Both the position numbers and the translations under genes were made by a program. A stretch of 64,000 nucleotides of DNA from Macrosoma leucophasiata (lineage: Eukaryota > Arthropoda > Insecta > Lepidoptera > Hedylidae): positions 2,914,001 through 2,978,000 of the forward strand of contig JAWQUS010000030.1 of the NCBI GenBank assembly GCA_036365455.1. The letters are read 5' to 3'. The notes below the pieces were generated by a model. That model was not told the origin of the DNA. It ran no database searches and worked only from the letters and a program-made list of their open reading frames with translations. How positions within the stretch are numbered: position 1 is the stretch's first letter; each line of letters starts with the position of its first letter. Shown here piece after piece: positions 53,361-62,300 of this stretch.

Positions 53361-56300
53361 GTGGGTAATAAAAAATGCTATTTAACCACTTTCTGTGTGA
53401 AGTCAGAAATCTTCACCTTATAAATCTGATGCGTTCATCTGCGGATTAATGTGAAACAACTGTCATAACAATAGCACCAGACAAATTATATCTGATGTCT
53501 CCAGGACATGTTATTCTAACAACATGAAAAACTTGCTCGCACTAGCTAACCAATTGAATATTCTTTTTATAGTCCTGAAGAGGTTAACTTGCTTACAGTC
53601 CAAATTGATAGTAGCCTATAAAAACCTGAGATTGCCAATGTAGATTGTTGCCACTCCTGAGGTCTAAGAGGCATGAGCAAATTCTGCCTCTGGTATCATA
53701 AATGCAAAAGTGCGTTTTGTGCTGTGCTTTCACCTCTATACAGCTTAATTTGGGTTATTTAAAGAGTAATTTAATAAATAATTGATAATAAAATATTTTA
53801 GATTGTAATTAAATAATTGATGCTTTCCATATTATACAAAATTGTTCAGTGTCTATTTAATTTATTATGTATTTTTGATTATTATTAGTGGTTATTCACT
53901 CTAGGTTAGTTTAAAAAAAAATGACGATGTAAAAGTGCTCTCCAGGAGCCTAATTATATGAAATAAATGAATAAACTGAATAAAGTGGGTGTCACCGCTA
54001 AATGGGTGGCATCCGGTACAGCCCGGTACCTGGGGCCTCTAGCTTCGCCACTCCTGCACACTACTGCATTTAGGTAATAATGCGGTGGACCCCACTCTCG
54101 CAAGCTCCATCACTGAAGCTCTAGCACTATTGAATAATGTTACATGATCTGTGTTTTTTTTTTGTGGCAAACAAGCATGCAGTTCACATTAATGTTAAGT
54201 GATGACTGCAGCGTATAGACACCCACACAAAGACCAAGGTTATAATGCAGATGCGTTACCACTCCTGAAGTCTAAGGTGTTATGCCTCTGTGCCGGAAAT
54301 TACAGGGCAGTACATTACCACCTGACCTGAACACGATAGTGCTGAACACTACCATTTAGCGGCAAGTATATTAGGTAATGCGGTGGTGCCAACGCCCGCG
54401 AGCTCCGTCACTGGAGCTCTACCACCAGTAAAAGTCTACTATTTTCTACTACTACTACGCTGTGGTCCTGGCTTTCAATTCCAGGGTCACACTCAGGCTT
54501 GCCACCTGTTACATGGGTCAAAACATTACCAGCAAATTGTAAGTGTTTGCTAGTTTGCTTGAATGCATGCATTAACCTCATGCAGGCTGCCCCTTCGCAG
54601 ATTACAGGCGTGAAGGTATGTTTTTTTTATTTCAGAAAAAGAAAATACAAAATCAATCCACAGTTCAAGATATACTTCAACGGCAACAACAGAAAGAGAA
54701 AAATGAAGCTGATCGCCTCATATCTCAAATGGAGGAGCAAAGACGGAAGATCCTTGTTAAAGCGAACGAGGATGAAGATAAGATGATAAAGAAACTTGAG
54801 AAGCAATTGGGTCTGAACAAAACTAAGAATAAAAACAATTTTTTTGCAGATGATGGACTGGATTGTATCCTTTGAATGAATATCTACTTAAGTATTATTA
54901 TTATATTTTTTTATATTATATTATGAAGTGGAAAACAAACATACAGTTCATATTGATGGTAGGCGATTTTGCTCATAAACATCTACAAAAAAAGAACAAA
55001 GATTTCTGTGTGCCTAAGATGCATAACAACTCTTGAGGCCTAAGTAGTAATGCCTCTTTGCCCAAAATTACAGGGCCTTACCAGTGACTAACACAATAGT
55101 GCTGCACACTACCATTTCGCAGCAAGAACATTTGATAACCTCTAATTTAATGCAATAAATTCCTCAACTCCGTTCAGATTTATTAGAAATCTGCGACAGA
55201 ACGACAACAGAACAAATAGTAGCTGCAGAAAAGCATTTAGCGGGAGTGGAAGGTGATTCAGATTTTGAGGAAGACTTAGCTGTTGTTACTGGAAAAGAAC
55301 TAGATAATAAGAAAGATAAAACAATGAAGAAAAAGAAAGACGATGAAGATGATTTTCTTGATGATGACATTAGTGATGCCTCTGGTGAAGGGTTTAGTGA
55401 AGGTGATGAGGATATGAGTGATATTGAAGAAGATTCCAATTTAAGTGATAATGCATCTATTGAGATTCCGCGAAGCAACAAAGTTAAAGACGATATAGAA
55501 GGTAATTCAAATAATTTTGATGATTCTGATGGTGATGATAATGGAAACGAAACATACAGTGAAGAAGAACTGTCATCAGAGGAAGAAATAGCAAACAAAA
55601 AAACAACATCCAAAGCAAATAATAAAAAAGCAACAAAATCGAGAGATAAGATAGTATCAGAGAAGAATTTAAAAAATGTATTCAGTGATGATGAAATCTC
55701 ACAATTGTCAGAAGATGATACACAATCTGATATTGAAGAAAAATTAACTAAAAAGAAAGATATGAAAAAAGCCAAAAGCAAAAACACTAAAACAAAAGAA
55801 AGAATTGTGTCTGAAAGTGATCTAAATAAAGTGTTTAGTGATGATGAAGTCTCACATTTATCGAGTGATGATGAAGATGAACAAATTGAAGAAAAGAAGC
55901 CAGAAAAACCTGATGTTTGGGAAGATATCTATGGAAGAAAGCGAGATAAAGAGGGCAATGTGATAAAGGTAAATCTTTTTCTTTTCTGCATTTGAACTCA
56001 AGAGACCTAAGACCTTTTGCCACTGTGTTAGAAACAACTGATTATTTGCCAGAAAGTTGCTACAATTCTGAGGCAGCTAGATCAGGTAAATGGTAGCAAC
56101 TTCGCCTTTGGGTTCGTTCACTGAAGCTCCACAACCAATGTGTATTAGGTGTAGATCTCATCATCATATTAGCCGAAAGAAATCCACTGCTGGACCAAAG
56201 CCTCGCCATATTTTAAGGGGGATATGCCATAATCACTTGGCATGCGGATTGGCGATCGAAGTGGCAGTACTTTTATCACAGGGTACATCTGCTGCGCATC

Positions 56301-59300
56301 TTGCGTTTTTGCTCTTACTACCGCCGCATTGGAATGGTTTGACCCCCATTTTTCTACTAATAAACTAATGGGCGGTGGGGTCGTCTTTTCCCGACACCAT
56401 TGATGATATCCAGAATTTTCGGTTTCGAATTTTTTTATGTAATAAAAGTGACTAACAAACATGCAGTTCACATTGATGTTAAGTGATGCCTATAGACATC
56501 AACACAAAAACCAGCAGTCAAAATCCTTTGCCACCCCCTGAGACCTAACTTGTTGTCTCTGTTAGTTATAACGCGGCCATACATTACCGTCTAATGGCAA
56601 CACAATAGTGCTGGCTATTTGGCTGCAGATAGGTTATATAAAGCGGTGGTGCCTACGCCTTCGAGCTCCGATGGAATTCAACCACCAGTAGAATGTAGAT
56701 CACGGTTTCAATTGTTATACTTTGTTATATTTCAGGAAGAGAAAGGTATTTACATTCCACCGCACTTGAGAAACAAAGACTCCAGCACAGACAAGCAGTT
56801 GGAGCAACTCAAACGACATATCAAAAGTAAGTTTTGCTGTCTGCCTAACATAATATCGATTAAGTGGTGTAATATATTACAATAATGTGCATGAAATGCT
56901 TAAGGTAACTAAAGAATTTAACTTGATAAGGATAAATACTGTATTGGTATAAATACAGCAAGTTACAGTAACGTCAAATTTTTATCTTAGCTGAGCATTG
57001 TCTAGGTACCAATTATACCAGCACAATAGTATAATATTGTAATACTTTAATTAGGTGATGACCTACGGTGCCGAGACGTGGTCTCTCACTATGGGTCTCG
57101 TGCGAAAGCTCCAAGTCACTCAGCGGTCAATGGAAAGGGCTATGCTCGGCGTTTCCCTACTGGATCGAATCAGAAATGAGGAGATCCGTAGGCGAACGAA
57201 AGTCGCTGACATAGCCAAGCATATTTCCAAGCTGAAGTGGCAATGGGCAGGGCACATAGCTCGGAGAACCGATAGCCGCTGGGGCAGAAAGGTTCTCGAG
57301 TGGAGACCACGTATCGGCAAACGCAGCGTAGGACGTCCACCTGCAAGATGGACCGACGACCTGATCAAGGCTGCAGGTACCCGCTGGATGCACGTCGCTT
57401 CCGATCGGTCGGCATGGAGGTCCTTGGGGGAGGCCTATGTTCAGCAGTGGACGTCTTATGGCTGATATGATGAAATAGGTTTCCAATCTCCAACTATCGC
57501 ACTGTTATATTTTTTTCTACATTATAATAGGTATATTACGTAACTTCACGCCTGTAATCCCCGAAGGGTTAGGCAGAGGCAAATGCATGCATTCAATCAT
57601 ACATGCAAACACCCACGACTCGCCGGTTACGTTTTTGGCCCATGTAACAGGTGGCGAACCTGTTGCCATCTCCGGGCACATTACCAAACTCCGGGGTACT
57701 GGGAAACTTCCAGAAAATGGAAAAATCCCAATAGAAGCAAAGATTTTAAACCGTTATCTCTGGTAGTCCCCGACCCGGGAATCGAACCCAGGACCTCCAG
57801 CGTAATAGTAGTGGCCTGCTACCACTACGCTACTGAGGCAGTTATATATTAAGCTATCCTTAAAAGGTACATATATGCCATCCCGGACATTTTTGTAGAT
57901 CTACCAGAGAGAAAATACTCTACCATAAATTTTTTACATCTCAAAAAAATTGGGTAGCGTCTTCGATGAAGGCTTGATTTTTTCTGACACCTCCAACTTT
58001 TATCGTTACATTCTAATCAGTTTACACTAAACTTTAACAAATTATATACACAAACCTTCCTCATGAATTTCTAACTGTTAGCGATAGCTGCATGAGTAGT
58101 CTCTGTATTGCAGACAGACAGACGCGGAGCCCGCTGTACCTTGTTGTATAATATGCTACTGTCTTCCAAACATAATATCGGAATTAAGGTTTATCGCAGA
58201 GAGACAGACAGATAGACGCGCACCATGCCGTACTTTGTTGTATTAGATGTAAAGATAACAATTAATTCCAGGTGTTCTCAACAAGTTAGCCGGCACCAAT
58301 CTGCACTGGGCGTGCACGTCTATAGAGAATTTGTACTCAAACAACAGTCGCAACTCTGTTAACACAGCGCTGACTCAGCTATGGTTGGACGCCACCGTTG
58401 GCCCCAGCGCCACTCCGGACAGGATGGTGGCTGAGCACGCCGCCTTAGTGACCGTGCTGCATGCCAATGTTGGCTCTGAAATTGGTAAGTATTTTAAAAT
58501 AAATTAATAACGTAACTTCACGCCCGTAATCCCCGAAAGGGTAGGTAGAGGTAAATGCATGCATTCAAGCATACATGCAAACACCCACGATTCGCCAGTT
58601 ACGTTTTGGCCCATGTAACATTTGGCGAGCCTGTGAAGTAAATTAATTCACTATAAATAGTCTAGAGTTTCAGATTTGCTGATCTATTAATCCGTCATCT
58701 GACGAGAAAAATATGACAATTGATTTCATATTGTCATATTGTGAGTCATGGGAAGAAGTGTTTTACATGCTCAACAAGGTTTTAACATTGCCTCGAATGG
58801 CTGCAAATTAACAAACTCACCCTTAACACTCAAAAGACTAACCCCCTTATTCATAAACGTACTTAAGATACGTTTTAGCTATAGAATGCTGTCTTTGTCT
58901 GTTGCATTGACAAATGTGCAGGATAGAAAAAGACAAAGGAGAGATTAGCAACACTTTAGCTAAAATACGTTTATGAATAAGGGGGCAAATATATAACGTT
59001 CACAAAAAACAAAATTAAACTAAATCCTATTCTAAAAATAATAGCACACACATATACATGCTCGTCAAGTACATTGTGTACTTGCCCAACTTTAGATAAA
59101 ACTAATTCAGTTAAATGCTTAGGAATAGAAATTGATAGTACACTAAGTTTCAAACCACAAATTGCCCTACTATCCTCCAGAATTCGCAAAATGCTATTCC
59201 TATTTAAGAACTTACGTGACGTCTCCACCCCTAACCTTATTAATACTTTTTTTATTTTTAAAGAAAAATGGAAAGAAAAATTTGACTTAAGGCGAGACTC

Positions 59301-62300
59301 GAACTCGCGGCCTACTGGGAATCTAGTCCAGCCGCTCTTCCAATTGAGCTACTGAAGTCCTGCCCGATTTGTCAAATCTTTCCTTCACATTTATTGCATT
59401 GCTTTATGCCTAACTAGCATAGTTGGCAATAGATGGCGCTGCTGCTACCATAAAGCAATGCAATAAATGTGAAGGAAAGATTTGACAAATCGGGCAGGAC
59501 TTCAGTAGCTCAATTGGAAGAGCGGCTGGACTAGATTCCCAGTAGGCCGCGAGTTCGAGTCTCGCCTGAAGTCAAATTTTTCTTTCCATTTTTCTTTAAA
59601 AATAAAAATATATTTTCACAAGCATGTGTTAATGCGAAATAATATAAAAACACTTATCAATACTATGTATTACGCCCTAGTCCAATCCTTACTGACATAC
59701 TGTATCACGTCATGGGGCGTTGTCCCCAAATCGTCAATCCTTAAATTGGAAAGAGCCCAGCGAGCAGTTCTAAAGGTCAGCCGTCGTCCTCCTTTCTTGT
59801 TTCCTACTAAAGCCCTCTATGAACAATGTAAGGTGCTAACGGTTCGCCAGCTTTTTATCCGTAATACCATAATTAGGAAACACTCCGAAATTGGATACAA
59901 CCCGGATCTTTATGTAAATCTTCCATGTAGGTACAATGTCTGTCCAACACTTCCTTTTAACTCAAATTATGCACACAGATTCTATTGTTTCCTAGGAAAC
60001 TACCTATACAACAAAACAAACAAACACTTATCAATATATCCTTTGACAAAACACCAACTAAAAGATAAATTAAATAAGTGGCTCCAGCAATTGGACTATG
60101 AATCTACAGTAGCCCTGCTGGCGACACTACACTAGACTAACATCGCTAATATTCTAATACAAAAAATATAACGTCCCTAATTTCTAGAATACTATAAAAT
60201 ATATCATGGGTTAAAATGTTCATAATGGTTTAAATATACGTATTATATTATCATGTACTCATCATCCTTAAGGGTATTTTATTTATTTATTTATATGCTC
60301 AATAACAACAAACGTAAAGAAGAAACTATAACTTATAAAATGTAACGGTACATAGATTTACATAGTCCTATACATAATATAAATATATTATTTTTAAATT
60401 ACACGTACTATTTATAGTGAATAAAATTATGTCTCGTAGATTGATGTTGAAATCTGTAACTAACTCTAGATGATTTACTTAGGTACCTAACTCTAACTTA
60501 TTTTCGCTACAAACTAGCTAGTAAGCAAATTTAAATAAAATTCTCCTATTGTTAATGAAATGAACATCACAAAATGTTAAATGTACAACCTTGTTTATAC
60601 AATAACACTATTCTCCGAAGGGTGGACCTGGAGACCAGTAAAACAGGTTTTTTTTAAACTTTAGTTCAGGCTCCAGTCTCCACAATAACATCACATACGA
60701 CTGTCTGTTTATGTTGTATTGAATTGTAAACATATATTGTCGTTGACCTTATTGTGGAGAAATAAATTTCTTTTATTATTATTATTCCACTTATTTATTA
60801 ATACAACTTATTAAATAATTTTTTACATATATATGTATAAAAAAACAACAAATAGATATATTTAAAAAAATAAAAAATAGTTTGCCGCCGGCAGCGAGAG
60901 CAGGGTCCAAGCTGCCCGTGGTTAGGGACACAGAGACAGGAACCTCCTCACTATGCGTGCCGTGCCGAGGAGTACTCCTTTCTGTATCAGACCCTTGATC
61001 CATCCACCTAGCGAGAGCCTCTTGCCTTATTATTATTGTTCGCGGCCGTTATCGGCCGCATTTGGCTCAACGGAATAACACCTTAAGCCGCAGGAATGGT
61101 AACGCATCTGCATTTTGACCTTGGTCTTTGTCTATAGGCTGCGCTGCAGTGAACTTGTTTGCCACTTCCATTACATAAAAAAATAGTTATTTTAGGCATT
61201 TAGGCATTCTTTAAAAAGTGTCTAAATTAAACCTGACTCAAAACGCATTTTACGTATACGGTAAGTTATACCACGAGAGCGGGTAGATTACTTAGTCGGG
61301 TAAGAAACTATGATAAGACGTCTTATTTGGACTGCGCTTATCCATCGTATCGAAATAAAAGTTTCAGATAAATTGGGATAAATTTATCTGAAACTTTTAT
61401 TTCGGATACGATTACGGATATCCGGAAGTTACAGTAACGTCAAATTTTTATTTTAGCTGAGCATTGTCTAGGGACCAAATAAATATACCAGCACAATAGT
61501 ATAAATAAGTCATATTATTTTCAGGTGCCCATTTCTTGCAAGAGCTTAGCAAACAGTTTGACGAAATGATGCAGTCGCCTCAGCCCGTGGAAGACAAAAG
61601 GATCGACAACTTAGTATCCTGTTTAGCACATTTGTATAGTTTTAAGGTAATAATTCACTTCACACACCCGCTATAACATAGGACAACATAGAGCAACACG
61701 GGCCACCGGCCGCGGCGGACTGGAGGGGAGTAGCCATAGCGTTTATTACCGATGCTAAACGGTCTGTCATTTTTTGCGGGGGGAAATGCGTGCGACACAC
61801 ACGCACACTACAAACATCGTCTTATACTACGAAACTCACACCTTGACCTTTTCAAAATATAGAAACAATTTCACGCACACATTTAAACATCTAGGCGACA
61901 GGTATAGGCCCATTTGGGCTTGTACTTTGACAGCGGGGAAAGCCTGCATATGGCTACTCCCCTCCGGTGTTGCTCTATGTAGGACAAAAAGTACAAAATC
62001 CTGAATTATTGATGTGCGAGACACATCAAATGCGGGTTTCTGTGCTTCGGAAGGCACGTTAAACCGTCGGTCCCGGTTGCTATCGATAGACAGTAGTCGT
62101 TAAACCTTGTCGGAAGCCTTAGGGCGGTTTGAAAAACATCCGACAGCGGGTTGTCCGCTAACCCTTATCTCCACCAATCCGCATTGGAGAAGCGTGGTGG
62201 AGTAAGTCCTCCCCAAAAAATTGGAGAGACTTGTGCCCAGCAGTGGGACGTCAACAAGAGTTGTAGCCGTGCCACTGCTTTGTATGTTCTTGAAAATTTT

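Larger units (their letters stand above)
59250..59610. mobile_element. Foldback element with a tRNA-like gene in each arm
   Basis: Two ~160-bp arms (59250-59408, 59449-59610) are almost exact reverse complements around a 40-bp loop. Outer ends are AT-rich (TATTTTTAAAGAAAAATGG). Inserted in the LINE frame. Confidence 0.9.
59070..60135 (+). pseudogene. LINE reverse transcriptase end, split by a foldback element
   Basis: 5' part (to ~59246): K-C-L-G-I-E-I-D, R-I-R-K-M-L-F-L-F-K-N-L-R. 3' part (from ~59626): A-L-V-Q-S-L-L-T-Y-C-I-T-S-W-G, R-A-V-L-K-V, V-R-Q-L-F-I-R-N-T-I-I-R-K-H-S, stop at 60135. Same family as the 20-kb fragment. Confidence 0.83.

Noticed and set aside
55164..55787. 207-codon minus-strand reading frame rich in Ser and Phe
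   Set aside because: It is the reverse shadow of the acidic NOM1 exon 3, whose plus-strand frame has splice sites and domain context.
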